Position numbers and translations under genes: made by a program. DNA of 38,816 nucleotides, from the NCBI GenBank assembly GCA_013151345.1, contig JAADIM010000029.1, positions 1 to 38,816 on the forward strand, read 5' to 3'. Positions 27,345-36,707 of the stretch are shown here, piece after piece (within the stretch, counting starts at the first letter, position 1; each line of letters begins with the position of its first letter). The DNA is from Gammaproteobacteria bacterium. Its GTDB lineage: Bacteria > Pseudomonadota > Gammaproteobacteria > SG8-11. The notes under the pieces are model-generated. The model saw only the letters and a program-made list of their open reading frames with translations, was not told the DNA's origin and did no database searches.

Positions 27345-27470
27345 CTAAGGCAGCAGTAACAGATTTGAGGTGTTTGCTGACGCCGGTGTGGTACTTCTTG
27401 TAGAAATAGTTGTAGAAAAAGTTGTAGAAAAAGAAGCAGATACGCGGCTTGATATGGTAGACAACGGCAT
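27345..27470 (-). CDS. Candidate leucine leader peptide upstream of leuA
   Basis: A 41-codon frame on the leuA strand begins MPLSTISSRVSASF and ends NTSNLLLLP, with four consecutive leucine codons (CTG TTA CTG CTG) and a proline just before the stop. It lies 167 bases before leuA, downstream of a good promoter. A longer GTG start at 27551 is in frame but has no better ribosome site; here GGTG lies 5 bases before the ATG. The Leu run is the hallmark of transcription attenuation of leu genes. The segment GCTGCCT over the Leu/Pro codons can pair with AGGCGGT just before the T6 run at about 27271, but the loop is long. The middle (FSTTFSTT) comes from a DNA repeat. Confidence 0.45.
   Translation of the reverse strand: MPLSTISSRVSASFSTTFSTTISTRSTTPASANTSNLLLLP
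27396..27431. repeat. Three 12-bp tandem repeats
   Basis: AGTTGTAGAAAA occurs at 27408 and 27420, with a degenerate copy just before (TTGTAGAAAT at 27398). It lies inside the candidate leucine leader frame and encodes its FSTT repeats. Confidence 0.85.
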
Positions 27471-27630
27471 GCGACACCACAACGCAGAAGGTTGATTCTG
27501 ATTTAAATGATTGAATATGTGACTTTTTGCGTTCACTTTTTGTGCGTTCACTTAATTATTGTAGGTAAATTACTGTATGTGTGTTCACTTAATTAGCCAA
27601 AATACCTATAAATTCTCGAATGTATTGCTA

Positions 27631-27659
27631 AATATAGCCCTTTATACGGTAATTGCCAA
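27631..27659 (-). promoter_or_regulatory. Sigma-70-like promoter for leuA
   Basis: On the minus strand TTGGCA-N17-TATATT (-35 at 27654-27659, -10 at 27631-27636) matches the consensus at 5 of 6 positions in each box with ideal spacing. Transcripts would start near 27624 and carry about 447 bases of leader before leuA. Confidence 0.6.
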
Positions 27660-27714
27660 TAGCTGTTGCAAAAACGCCTTATAGTAAAAGCATATAAGAT
27701 CATCCATCCAGGGT

Positions 27715-27743
27715 TTGAAGACAATACTTAGTGCGTATACAAT
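27715..27743 (+). promoter_or_regulatory. Sigma-70-like promoter for egtBD
   Basis: TTGAAG-N17-TACAAT (27715-27720 and 27738-27743) lies about 80 bases before egtB. Both boxes are good partial matches and the spacing is ideal. Confidence 0.5.
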
Positions 27744-27821
27744 GTCACGCCACTACTGATTGGTAAATAGAGTAGATTAGCATAACCACATTAATTAATA
27801 GAGAAAAAATAAGGAAAAAAA

Positions 27822-29129
27822 ATGCCTGCACCCGGCAACATCACTCGGGTCGATTTTGATAAGGCCAGCAGCCCGATAAATTCGTTGTTAACGTCCTATC
27901 AACAAGTTCGGAAACAATCAGAAATCCTGTGCCAGAAACTTGAAATCGAAGATTACGGAATCCAGACATTTGAAGATGTCAGTCCACCAAAGTGGCATTT
28001 AGCCCATGTGAGCTGGTTCTTTGAAACATTTTTGCTCAAACCTTACGTGGCAAATTACCGCATTTTTCATCCAGAATTTGCTTATTTATTTAACTCATAC
28101 TACGAAACCGCAGGGTCATTTCACCCTCGACCAGAGAGAGGGCTATTGTCTCGACCAACGGTCAAAGAGGTGTACCAGTACCGCGCGTACGTAGATGAAC
28201 ACATGAATCAACTGTTAACCGATTGGGATCATGAGCAATGGCGTGACATTGATTCCCGAACATGGGTTGGCATTCATCACGAACAACAACACCAGGAATT
28301 GCTTTTAACGGATATTAAATATAACTTTGCTTACAATCCATTACGCCCGATCTACAATCCGTTACACCCTACTTACGAAACAAACAAACCAAGCGTGCGC
28401 GATTTACCTGGATTACGTTGGATTGAATTTGATGAAGATCTTGTCGAAATCGGTTATAAAAGCGATGGATTTTGCTACGACAATGAACTTCCACTCAACA
28501 AAGTATTTCTCGCGCCTTATAAACTCGCATCGTGCCTGGTCACCAATGGTGAATTTATAGAGTTTATTGAAGCGAGAGGTTATCAAACTGTTCGACTTTG
28601 GTTATCAGACGCATGGAAAACACTGCGTACACAAAACTGGCGAGCACCCCTCTATTGGGAAAAATCAGGCGGCCAATGGTGCTATATGACGTTATCCGGC
28701 ATGCAGGAAATTAATGAACACGCACCCGTTTGCCACGTAAGTTTTTATGAAGCCGATGCATATGCTCGCTGGAAAGGCAAACGACTACCCACAGAAGCCG
28801 AGTGGGAAGTTGCCGCGAAAAAGATACCGATAACAGGAAATTTCTTAGAATCTGGATATTTACAACCCATCACTGTTCAAGCTAATGATAAATTAGCTCA
28901 GATGTTTGGCGATGTATGGGAATGGACGCAATCACCTTATACACCCTACTCTGGTTACCAACCACTCAAAGGAACGTTAGGTGAATACAATGGCAAGTTC
29001 ATGTCTAATCAGATCGTACTTCGGGGTGGGTCTTGTTTGACATCTAAAGATCATATACGCGCGAGTTACAGAAATTTCTTTTATCCAAAAGATCGCTGGC
29101 AGTGTAGCGGTTTTCGACTGGCGAAATAA
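27822..29129 (+). CDS. egtB: Ergothioneine synthase EgtB (sulfoxide synthase)
   Basis: EgtB is a non-heme iron enzyme that uses oxygen to join a thiol donor (gamma-glutamylcysteine or cysteine) to hercynine. The 435-residue product has an N-terminal DinB-like domain with the likely iron ligands H62 (in WHLAH), H153 and H157 (in HHEQQHQE), and a C-terminal formylglycine-enzyme-like domain from about residue 200 ending RGGSCLTSKDHIRASYRNFF and WQCSGFRLAK. AAGGA precedes the ATG by 6 bases. It is followed 9 bases later by egtD. No egtA, egtC or egtE is present, as in many proteobacterial sets. Confidence 0.95.
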   Translation: MPAPGNITRVDFDKASSPINSLLTSYQQVRKQSEILCQKLEIEDYGIQTFEDVSPPKWHLAHVSWFFETFLLKPYVANYRIFHPEFAYLFNSYYETAGSFHPRPERGLLSRPTVKEVYQYRAYVDEHMNQLLTDWDHEQWRDIDSRTWVGIHHEQQHQELLLTDIKYNFAYNPLRPIYNPLHPTYETNKPSVRDLPGLRWIEFDEDLVEIGYKSDGFCYDNELPLNKVFLAPYKLASCLVTNGEFIEFIEARGYQTVRLWLSDAWKTLRTQNWRAPLYWEKSGGQWCYMTLSGMQEINEHAPVCHVSFYEADAYARWKGKRLPTEAEWEVAAKKIPITGNFLESGYLQPITVQANDKLAQMFGDVWEWTQSPYTPYSGYQPLKGTLGEYNGKFMSNQIVLRGGSCLTSKDHIRASYRNFFYPKDRWQCSGFRLAK

Positions 29130-29138
29130 TACATTAGT

Positions 29139-30107
29139 ATGAGCAGTAACAACAATAATCCAATTCAGTTCTATGATTTACACCCGAAAGCTGAAGATTT
29201 TTATACAGAGATACTCGATGGATTAAGAAACGAGCAAAAAACTATTTCACCTAAATATTTATATGATAAAAAAGGCTCGGAAATATTTGAGGAAATAACC
29301 GAACTACCTGAGTATTACGTAACGCGCACAGAGAAAACAATACTTGAAGATAACGCAATTGACATTGCCAGTTATATTCAAGAAGGCTGCCTGTTAGTAG
29401 AACCCGGTAGTGGTAGTAGTGAAAAGGTACGAATACTGTTAGATGCAATAAAGCCAAGCGTCTACGTACCAATGGAAATATCTAAGTCACATCTTAAATC
29501 TTCGGCACAGAGCTTATCAGAAGATTATCCCTGGCTTGACGTGCATGCAGCTTGTGTTGATTTTACGACCACAGACGAGTTGCCATATGCGCCAAAAAAT
29601 ATGCACAAGGTCGCTTTCTTCCCTGGATCAACAATTGGTAATTTTGAACCGGAGGAAGCGATACGTTTGCTCAATAATATATCCAAAATGGTGGGTTCCG
29701 GTGGTGGTTTGCTTATCGGCGTCGACTTGAAAAAAGATAAATCTACTCTCGAAGCAGCCTATAGTGATAAAGAAGGTGTAACCGCCTCATTTAATTATAA
29801 TTTACTTACTCGCATAAACCGAGAACTCGATGCAAACTTTAAACTTGATGAGTTTGACCACCATGCTTTTTATAATAAAGAACAGGGTCGAATGGAGTCA
29901 CATCTTATAAGCCAATGTGAACAGACAGTTTCAATTGATTCTCACTCGATCGACTTTGAACAAGGTGAAAGCATTCATACTGAAAATTCCTATAAATACA
30001 GTATTAACGAGTTTAATGAAATTGCGCGGCAAGCCGGTTTCGAAGATAAAAAAGTCTGGACTGATGACGACGAATTGTTCAGCGTGCATTATCTTGAATG
30101 TAAATAG
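29139..30107 (+). CDS. egtD: L-histidine N-alpha-methyltransferase EgtD
   Basis: EgtD trimethylates the amino group of histidine with SAM to make hercynine, the EgtB substrate. The 322-residue product has family length, with SPKYLYDKKGSEIFEEITELPEYYVTRTE near the N-terminus, the SAM-binding EPGSGSSEK (88-96) and the FFPGSTIGNF motif (160-169). It is 9 bases after egtB with no clear ribosome site of its own, so translation probably depends on egtB. Together the pair forms a minimal ergothioneine operon, on the strand opposite to its neighbours. Confidence 0.96.
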   Translation: MSSNNNNPIQFYDLHPKAEDFYTEILDGLRNEQKTISPKYLYDKKGSEIFEEITELPEYYVTRTEKTILEDNAIDIASYIQEGCLLVEPGSGSSEKVRILLDAIKPSVYVPMEISKSHLKSSAQSLSEDYPWLDVHAACVDFTTTDELPYAPKNMHKVAFFPGSTIGNFEPEEAIRLLNNISKMVGSGGGLLIGVDLKKDKSTLEAAYSDKEGVTASFNYNLLTRINRELDANFKLDEFDHHAFYNKEQGRMESHLISQCEQTVSIDSHSIDFEQGESIHTENSYKYSINEFNEIARQAGFEDKKVWTDDDELFSVHYLECK

Positions 30108-30192
30108 TTTGGGTATGTAGAGAATCTGGAACGTAACAAAGAGGCTCCTAGACTAGATAGACTATACAGATGAGAATACTCTGCCTAGTTTT

Positions 30193-31113
30193 CTATTTAT
30201 TCTGTTCCTGATTAGCTTTCGAATTGGCTTTTCTTTCTGCTCGTTTTGCCCTTATGTCTTTAAGCGTCAATAACGGACCTGAAAGTGCATATAGCGTGAA
30301 GATACCGAATAACACTAATGGAGGATCGGTAGAGATAAAAACGAACACCAATACCACTGCCAGTATCGCGACAAACGGCACCTTCCCTTTAAGATCAAGA
30401 TCCTTAAAGCTGCGGTAACGTATATTACTCACCATAAGCAATCCAACGGCAACAGTCACTATAATTGCAGGAATTTTTAATTCGGCGCCACTCATTTGAT
30501 AGTCATTGCTGATCCAGATCATACCTGCAACGACCGCCGCTGCGGCCGGACTGGCTAAACCCTGAAAATAACCCTTATCTGCAGTACCTACTTGAGTATT
30601 AAACCGCGCTAGGCGCAACGCAGTACATGCCGTATAAACAAACGCCGCCAACCATCCTAGCTTCCCTAACCCGGATAAGGACCATTCGAACACAATCAAC
30701 GCAGGCGCGAGACCAAATGAAACCATATCTGCCAAACTATCGTACTGAGCGCCAAAATCACTCTGTGTATTGGTCAAACGAGCAACACGCCCATCGAGAC
30801 CATCCATCACCATCGCAACAAAGATAGCCACTGCAGCAGCTTCAAAACGATCACTCATGGCAGCTACAATGGCGTAAAAACCTGCAAACAAACACGCGGT
30901 GGTAAACAAATTCGGTAACAAATAAATACCACGACGTCGTTTCGCCCCGGGGCCCTTATCTTGAGAAAAGGCGTCAGAAGAGTCTTGAGAAAAGTCTTGA
31001 GAAGAGTCTTGGGAAGTACCTAGAGAAGCCTTATGATCCTCCGCACGCTTACCCGGGTTATTTTTTGAGTCCTTTTTCATTGAGGTTATATTTACCAGTT
31101 TTTTGTCACTCAT
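30193..31113 (-). CDS. pssA: CDP-diacylglycerol-serine O-phosphatidyltransferase PssA
   Basis: PssA makes phosphatidylserine from CDP-diacylglycerol and serine in the inner membrane. The 306-residue product is a CDP-alcohol phosphotransferase with the full catalytic motif DG-x2-AR-x8-G-x3-D-x3-D at residues 107-129, and about seven to eight membrane helices. The first ~60 residues are a polar extension carrying SQDSSQDFSQDSS, encoded by five 12-bp DNA repeats, not part of the fold. The true start could be M12, and no good ribosome site precedes either. It lies downstream of the Psd-like gene and converges on egtD. Confidence 0.94.
   Translation of the reverse strand: MSDKKLVNITSMKKDSKNNPGKRAEDHKASLGTSQDSSQDFSQDSSDAFSQDKGPGAKRRRGIYLLPNLFTTACLFAGFYAIVAAMSDRFEAAAVAIFVAMVMDGLDGRVARLTNTQSDFGAQYDSLADMVSFGLAPALIVFEWSLSGLGKLGWLAAFVYTACTALRLARFNTQVGTADKGYFQGLASPAAAAVVAGMIWISNDYQMSGAELKIPAIIVTVAVGLLMVSNIRYRSFKDLDLKGKVPFVAILAVVLVFVFISTDPPLVLFGIFTLYALSGPLLTLKDIRAKRAERKANSKANQEQNK
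30959..31018. repeat. Five degenerate 12-bp repeats within pssA
   Basis: Units of the form TCTTGAGAAAAG begin at 30959, 30971, 30983, 30995 and 31007 with one to several changes each. They encode the SQD-type repeats of the PssA N-terminal extension and keep the frame. Confidence 0.8.
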
Positions 31114-31170
31114 TGACTGTTTGCCTGCTTATTTCTTAAACATAACTCTTGGATACGTTAGAGAATATTG

Positions 31171-31285
31171 TAGGTTGGACTAAGGGACTATGTCCAACAT
31201 ACCCACCACCCGATCACTGTCCAACACAAGCGACTTCGATCCAACCTCTAATCTGCCCCGAGTCCCTGCCATCTCCCCAACCTAT
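31171..31285. repeat. Degenerate hairpin repeat (GTTGGAC/GTCCAAC)
   Basis: In the gap between the Psd-like gene and pssA, GTTGGAC (31174-31180) and GTCCAAC (31192-31198) form a 7-bp stem, and further copies of GTCCAAC and CCAACCT follow to about 31285. The wording TGTAGGTTGG...CCAACCT resembles a hairpin repeat dispersed in many proteobacterial genomes. Confidence 0.45.
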
Positions 31286-31289
31286 GAGA

Positions 31290-31985
31290 TCAGTCCTTAT
31301 GAACTAATGTAGCCACTATATCGGACCCTGCGAGGACTTTATCACCTTTTTTTACCTCTAATCGCGAGTTTAGTGGAATAAAAAGTTCTATCGCTGCGCC
31401 AAAATGAATGAAACCACACCGTTGTCCTTGCCCGATACGTTCACCAGATTGAGTCAAACAGCCGGGCCGACGTGTAATTTTATCGTTTGTCATACTGACA
31501 ATAACATCATCACCTTCGTCACTTTGAATCCATTGTGCCGATGTAGGCGCTAATGTAGGCGCTAATGTAGGTACTGATGTAGGTGCTGATTTACTTTGAA
31601 TTTTATCAGCTGAGTTTCCGACTTCCTTAGGGTTACCGTTAAACCATTGCTTCACCACTTTACCTTCCATTGGGCTACGGATGATGTAAATACCATACCA
31701 GTTCATCTTCAACGATAAGCGTATCGCTTGGCGATCCAAAAATACATCTTGGACTTCCTCAACAGCAACCACGGTACCGTCAACCGGACTAACCAGACCC
31801 AATGCTACAGCAGGAATTTTTCGGGGAGGATCGCGAAATAAAAAAAATAAAAACAAGACAAGGAAAGCAAAGGGTAATGAAACACCCAATCCAGCAAAAG
31901 CGCAGATCAAAATAGTAACACATACTGCCAGAAATATTAACAGCCACCCTTCACGGGCAATTAATGTATGTCGTTGGGTCGGCAT
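31290..31985 (-). CDS. Phosphatidylserine decarboxylase-like protein lacking catalytic residues
   Basis: By position next to pssA and by overall sequence this belongs to the short (archaeal-type) phosphatidylserine decarboxylase family: an N-terminal AREGW, a hydrophobic pair of segments (15-50), FRDPPRKIP (50-58), LVSPVDGTVVAVE (64-76) and a C-terminal GQRCGFIHFG block (187-196). The pyruvoyl-forming GS site, however, reads GA (G196-A197, codon GCA), and the family NVHxNRxP motif reads GIYIIRSP, so the catalytic His is Y100. Self-cleavage to a pyruvoyl enzyme is thus not expected. Residues about 130-151 are a repeat insert (APT-rich). It may be a regulator or scaffold of lipid synthesis; a true Psd should exist elsewhere. 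Related variants in other gammaproteobacteria are recalled, not checked. Confidence 0.8.
   Translation of the reverse strand: MPTQRHTLIAREGWLLIFLAVCVTILICAFAGLGVSLPFAFLVLFLFFLFRDPPRKIPAVALGLVSPVDGTVVAVEEVQDVFLDRQAIRLSLKMNWYGIYIIRSPMEGKVVKQWFNGNPKEVGNSADKIQSKSAPTSVPTLAPTLAPTSAQWIQSDEGDDVIVSMTNDKITRRPGCLTQSGERIGQGQRCGFIHFGAAIELFIPLNSRLEVKKGDKVLAGSDIVATLVHKD
31540..31587. repeat. Four 12-bp repeats within the Psd-like gene
   Basis: Units beginning at 31540, 31552, 31564 and 31576 follow the pattern RATGTAGGYRCT. They encode the in-frame insert with alternating APT/VPT/APTL residues between the two conserved halves of the protein. Confidence 0.88.
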
Positions 31986-32073
31986 TTTACTTTAGAAGAA
32001 AATAGCATAGAAAGAAAGTTGAACCTTAGGTGGAGCGATAAAACTCTAAACGCCCCACTCTTCAGATCCCAAC

Positions 32074-33096
<1,023 letters not shown>

Positions 33097-33384
33097 TTAC
33101 CTTTTGCGTTGTCTTGATTTGTATAGTCTTGAATTCTTGTGAGTTAGTTTTTTCCTGCTTTTTCCCTACGATTACATCGCACCGCCAAAATATACATCTG
33201 GAATAATTTATTTAGTCTAAACGGCTGATATTTTAACAGATTTAAGGCGTAATTCATCTTAGATTAGTGAAAAATACCGGATATTCGTCAAACGAACGGA
33301 GCCCTAAAGAAGTGCTTTATTATGCCGGACTTAAATATACCGTAACAGAATAAGTCGAGCATCAACCTAGGAGGCTGCAGAATC

Positions 33385-33876
33385 CTATATCCGCAGGCAT
33401 TTTTCGCCCCGGGAGATACCTGACACACCAGTTCGTACAGTCTCAAGAATGGTCGTACTGCCCAGGGCCTCAATAAATGCATCTGATTTAGTGCCCTCAC
33501 CTGTCCACTCTATCGTATAGGTTGTTTCCGTTACATCGATAATTCGCGCGTTAAATATATCTGATAAACGCTTGATTTCCTCACGCAGTTCTCCAGTCGC
33601 CTTGACTTTAATTAGCATCATCTCACGCTCAATGTGTTCACCTTCTGTGAGGTCAATCAACTTGATGACATCAACACACTTGTTTAGTTGTTTGGTTATC
33701 TGTTCGATGATTTCGTCAGACCCACGGGTGACCAGCGTCATTCGCGAAATAGTTGCATCTTCTGTCGGCGCTACGGCTAAAGATTCGATATTATAGCCAC
33801 GCGCTGAGAATAACCCGGCGACCCGTGACAAGGCGCCTGATTCATTTTCCATTAAGATAGAGATAATGTGCCGCAT
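33385..33876 (-). CDS. ilvH: Acetolactate synthase small (regulatory) subunit
   Basis: IlvH/IlvN binds valine through its ACT domain and controls the large subunit. The 163-residue product starts MRHIISILMENESGALSRVAGLFSARGYNIESL, the classic ACT signature, and contains a C-terminal domain with EGTKSDAFIEALG. It follows ilvB by 13 bases and has AGG about 12 bases before its ATG. The pair encodes the holoenzyme. Confidence 0.97.
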   Translation of the reverse strand: MRHIISILMENESGALSRVAGLFSARGYNIESLAVAPTEDATISRMTLVTRGSDEIIEQITKQLNKCVDVIKLIDLTEGEHIEREMMLIKVKATGELREEIKRLSDIFNARIIDVTETTYTIEWTGEGTKSDAFIEALGSTTILETVRTGVSGISRGEKCLRI

Positions 33877-33889
33877 CAGTTCAACATAC

Positions 33890-35584
33890 CTATACTAAAA
33901 TCATTTCGTTTAATCCTGCACCAGCCGGGATCATGGGGTATACATTTTCAGCCTGATCAGTCACAAAATTCATAAATACCAGTTTATCCTTCATTCCCAG
34001 CCCTTCTTTTAATGCATTTTCAACATCACCTGGTTTTTCTATTTTCATGCCGACATGACCAAAACTTTCCGCTAACTTTACAAAGTCGGGCAAGGTTTCC
34101 ATATAGGATTGCGAATAGCGTTTTTCATAAAAAAATTCCTGCCACTGCCGTACCATACCCATATAACGATTATTCAGTAGAATTATTTTTAGAGGTAAAT
34201 CATATTGTTTGCAGGTCGCAAGCTCTTGTATACACATCTGAATGCTGGCTTCTCCGGTAACACAACACACCGTGCCATCAGGGTGGGCTAACTGTACGCC
34301 CATTGCCGCAGGCAAGCCGAACCCCATTGTGCCCAATCCACCTGAATTGATCCATTGACGCGGTTTGTCAAAACCATAAAATTGCGCGGCCCACATCTGA
34401 TGTTGGCCAACATCAGATGTCACGTAGGCATTACCTTCAGTTATTTTATATAACTCACTCAGCACATGCTGTGGCTTGATAAATTCACCGCTGGTATCAA
34501 ATTTCAGGCAGGCAGCAGAGCGCCATTCTTCAATTTGATTCCACCATTGTTTAATTGCAGCTTCATCCGGCCTGTCAGGACTTTCCTTTAGAATTCCCAG
34601 AAATTCTGCTAATACCTGTGCTACATCACCCACGATGGGTACATCAACTTTTACGTTTTTAGATATAGATGACGGATCAATATCGACATGAATAATTTTC
34701 GCATCGGGACAAAACTTGTCGATGTTACCGGTTACACGATCGTCAAATCGTGCACCAATCGCAATAAGCACATCACAATGATGCATACTCATATTAGCTT
34801 CATAGGTACCGTGCATACCCAGCATGCCTAGAAACTGCTTGTCAGACGCAGGGTAAGCACCCAAGCCCATTAATGTGTTGGTGATGGGATAATTTAACGC
34901 GCGCGTAAATTCAATAAGTGCTTCTGAGCCATTGCCCAGAACAACCCCGCCGCCAGTATATATCATCGGCTTTTTTGCACCAATAATCAGATCCATAGCC
35001 CGTTTTATCTGACTGGTATGCCCTTTAATCGTCGGATTATAGGAACGCATTGTGACTTTTTCTGGGTATTCATATTCCGTTTTATGCGCGGTAATGTCCT
35101 TCGGAATATCAACAACAACCGGACCCGGCCGCCCTGTCGTTGCAATATAAAACGCTTTTTTAATGGTTAACGCTAAATCTTTAACATTTTTGACCAGAAA
35201 GTTATGTTTGACACACGGTCGCGTGATCCCTACGGAATCGACTTCCTGAAAAGCGTCGTTCCCAATGAGGTCAGTATTCACTTGGCCGGTCAAAACTACC
35301 ATTGGAATTGAATCCATGTAAGCTGTCGCAATGCCAGTAACAGCATTGGTTGCACCCGGACCAGATGTCACTAATACGACACCGGGCTTGCCAGTAGAGC
35401 GTGCATAACCATCAGCCGCGTGCGTAGCGCCTTGTTCATGGCGCACCAGAATATGTTTCACCTCGTCTTGTGCATAAATTGCATCATAAATATGCAATAC
35501 CGCACCACCCGGGTACCCAAATATAAACTCTACACCTTCGTCTTTTAGACTCCGGATAACGATATCAGCACCTGTTAGCTCCAC
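33890..35584 (-). CDS. ilvB: Acetolactate synthase large (catalytic) subunit
   Basis: This ThDP enzyme makes 2-acetolactate or 2-aceto-2-hydroxybutyrate. The 564-residue product has the catalytic Glu (E50 in VRHEQGATH), the FAD-domain region about 190-340 and the ThDP domain. The cofactor motif, usually GDG with NN about 26 residues later, reads GEA (444-446) and NN (471-472). Glu in place of Asp is known to me in relatives of this group; the Ala is less usual. The start is a GTG with GAGGGAATT before it. A promoter candidate lies 85-115 bases upstream. Confidence 0.97.
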   Translation of the reverse strand: MELTGADIVIRSLKDEGVEFIFGYPGGAVLHIYDAIYAQDEVKHILVRHEQGATHAADGYARSTGKPGVVLVTSGPGATNAVTGIATAYMDSIPMVVLTGQVNTDLIGNDAFQEVDSVGITRPCVKHNFLVKNVKDLALTIKKAFYIATTGRPGPVVVDIPKDITAHKTEYEYPEKVTMRSYNPTIKGHTSQIKRAMDLIIGAKKPMIYTGGGVVLGNGSEALIEFTRALNYPITNTLMGLGAYPASDKQFLGMLGMHGTYEANMSMHHCDVLIAIGARFDDRVTGNIDKFCPDAKIIHVDIDPSSISKNVKVDVPIVGDVAQVLAEFLGILKESPDRPDEAAIKQWWNQIEEWRSAACLKFDTSGEFIKPQHVLSELYKITEGNAYVTSDVGQHQMWAAQFYGFDKPRQWINSGGLGTMGFGLPAAMGVQLAHPDGTVCCVTGEASIQMCIQELATCKQYDLPLKIILLNNRYMGMVRQWQEFFYEKRYSQSYMETLPDFVKLAESFGHVGMKIEKPGDVENALKEGLGMKDKLVFMNFVTDQAENVYPMIPAGAGLNEMILV

Positions 35585-36259
35585 AATTCCCTCAAATCTT
35601 CAAATTAACCATTAAAAAACGAGCGATTTACAAAACATCGCAATGTAAAACACACAAGACAACCTTCTCATATACTGTACAAGGACTATTTAGGTCAAGT
35701 AATATAAAAAATTAGAACACATAAACACAAAAAATTGAGCTATAATCCTTACGTAACTGATTCGCAAAAGGAATTGTCTAAAGAAAGTTGTGGCATTTTC
35801 GCAATCTAACGGCAACACTTAACGAAAGAGATGCTCTCCACTTTTAACAACTATTTACAGCAAATATTAGAAAAAGTGCATTGTATAAATCGAGGGAATT
35901 GAGAACAATAATCGATAGGCTGCTGATAATTCAGTAAATTTGCTATTAGCATCGACTACTAGCAAGCAAGAAGCATCAAGCCCGTTTATTCTCAGACCCG
36001 AGATATACTGCTTTCGCCGACAACGCCAACAGTCCATAATAAGAACAGTTCATAATAAGTTAAAGCATATAAAAATTGTGCGGTGCAAGTCAAAGTGTAA
36101 TACCCAGCAGGTGTTGGCGTCAAAAGAAACGCAGCAATATATTATTTATAATTAAGTCTGTCTAAAGATCGTTCTTTTATGATCAAAAAATAAGATCAGC
36201 AAAAATTTGAAATCTTTAACGGAAAAAGATTGAAGTTAACCAAAACAATGGAGATGGCC
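35585..36259. other. Divergent intergenic region between ilvB and the DUF3579 gene
   Basis: About 675 AT-rich bases with no supported gene. It holds a candidate ilvB promoter (35669-35698), a TATAAT box on the plus strand (35741-35746) without a clear -35, and a 16-bp tandem duplication AACAGTYCATAATAAG (36028 and 36044). No leader peptide with runs of Ile, Val or Leu codons was found upstream of ilvB. Confidence 0.55.
35669..35698 (-). promoter_or_regulatory. Candidate sigma-70 promoter for ilvB
   Basis: On the minus strand TTGACC (35693-35698) is followed after 18 bases by TATATG (35669-35674). The -35 box is 5 of 6, the -10 box is weaker. It sits about 85-115 bases before the GTG. Confidence 0.4.
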
Positions 36260-36577
36260 ATGGGGATATCAGAAATTAACGATTCAACCATAATTATTGA
36301 AGGTCAAACTAAAGATGGCCGGAAATTTCGACCAAGCGATTGGGCCGAAAGAATGAGTGGCGTTCTGTCTACATTCGGAAAAGATCACCGAATCCACTAT
36401 TCAGCAAAGTTAAAACCACTATCAATTAATGGTCTTAAGTGTGTCGCACTTAATGCCTCATTAAAAGATGAACATCCAGAGCTATTCAGCTATTTGATGG
36501 ATTTTGCTGAAATGAATAAACTAAATGTCATCAACGGCACTGATGCGATTAACCAAACTGATGCGGATGCGGCGTAA
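36260..36577 (+). CDS. DUF3579 family protein
   Basis: This is a conserved hypothetical protein of 105 residues. It shows the family core IIIEGQTKDGRKFRPSDWAERMSGVLSTFG followed by the LKPLSINGLKCVALNASL block and PELFSYLMDFAEMNKL. Its function is unknown; DUF3579 is found widely in beta- and gammaproteobacteria. The frame is open from a TTG at 36230, but the ATG at 36260 is preferred because GGAG lies 6 bases before it and the product then starts MGISEIND. The next gene follows after 130 bases on the same strand. Confidence 0.85.
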   Translation: MGISEINDSTIIIEGQTKDGRKFRPSDWAERMSGVLSTFGKDHRIHYSAKLKPLSINGLKCVALNASLKDEHPELFSYLMDFAEMNKLNVINGTDAINQTDADAA

Positions 36578-36707
36578 GCCTGATAAATTAACCAGTTAAC
36601 GCGTGCGCCGCTTCATATAGACTTACGTTCTCACGTGGAATGCTCACGTGGACATACATACTTACGTAGACATACAAAGGCTACCGACCGGCGAAACACA
36701 CGAATCT

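Larger units (their letters stand above)
27178..27821. other. Divergent leader/promoter region between leuA and egtB
   Basis: This 644-base stretch holds, from right to left, a sigma-70-like promoter for egtB (27715-27743), a sigma-70-like promoter for leuA (27631-27659), two 17-bp direct repeats GTGYGTTCACTTAATTA (27542 and 27579) with a shorter GCGTTCACTT at 27529, three 12-bp repeats (27396-27431) and the candidate leucine leader peptide. Nested inverted repeats occur at 27236-27300 (AGTTAG/CTAACT and AAAAGA/TCTTTT on the minus strand) with a T6 run inside. Confidence 0.6.

Noticed and set aside
27471-27551. Longer GTG-started version of the leucine leader frame (68 residues)
   Set aside because: No ribosome site and its first codons come from a GTGAACGCA repeat; the shorter ATG start was kept.
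35940-36155. 71-residue frame between ilvB and the DUF3579 gene
   Set aside because: Composition is unlike a protein, it spans a tandem duplication and no ribosome site is present.
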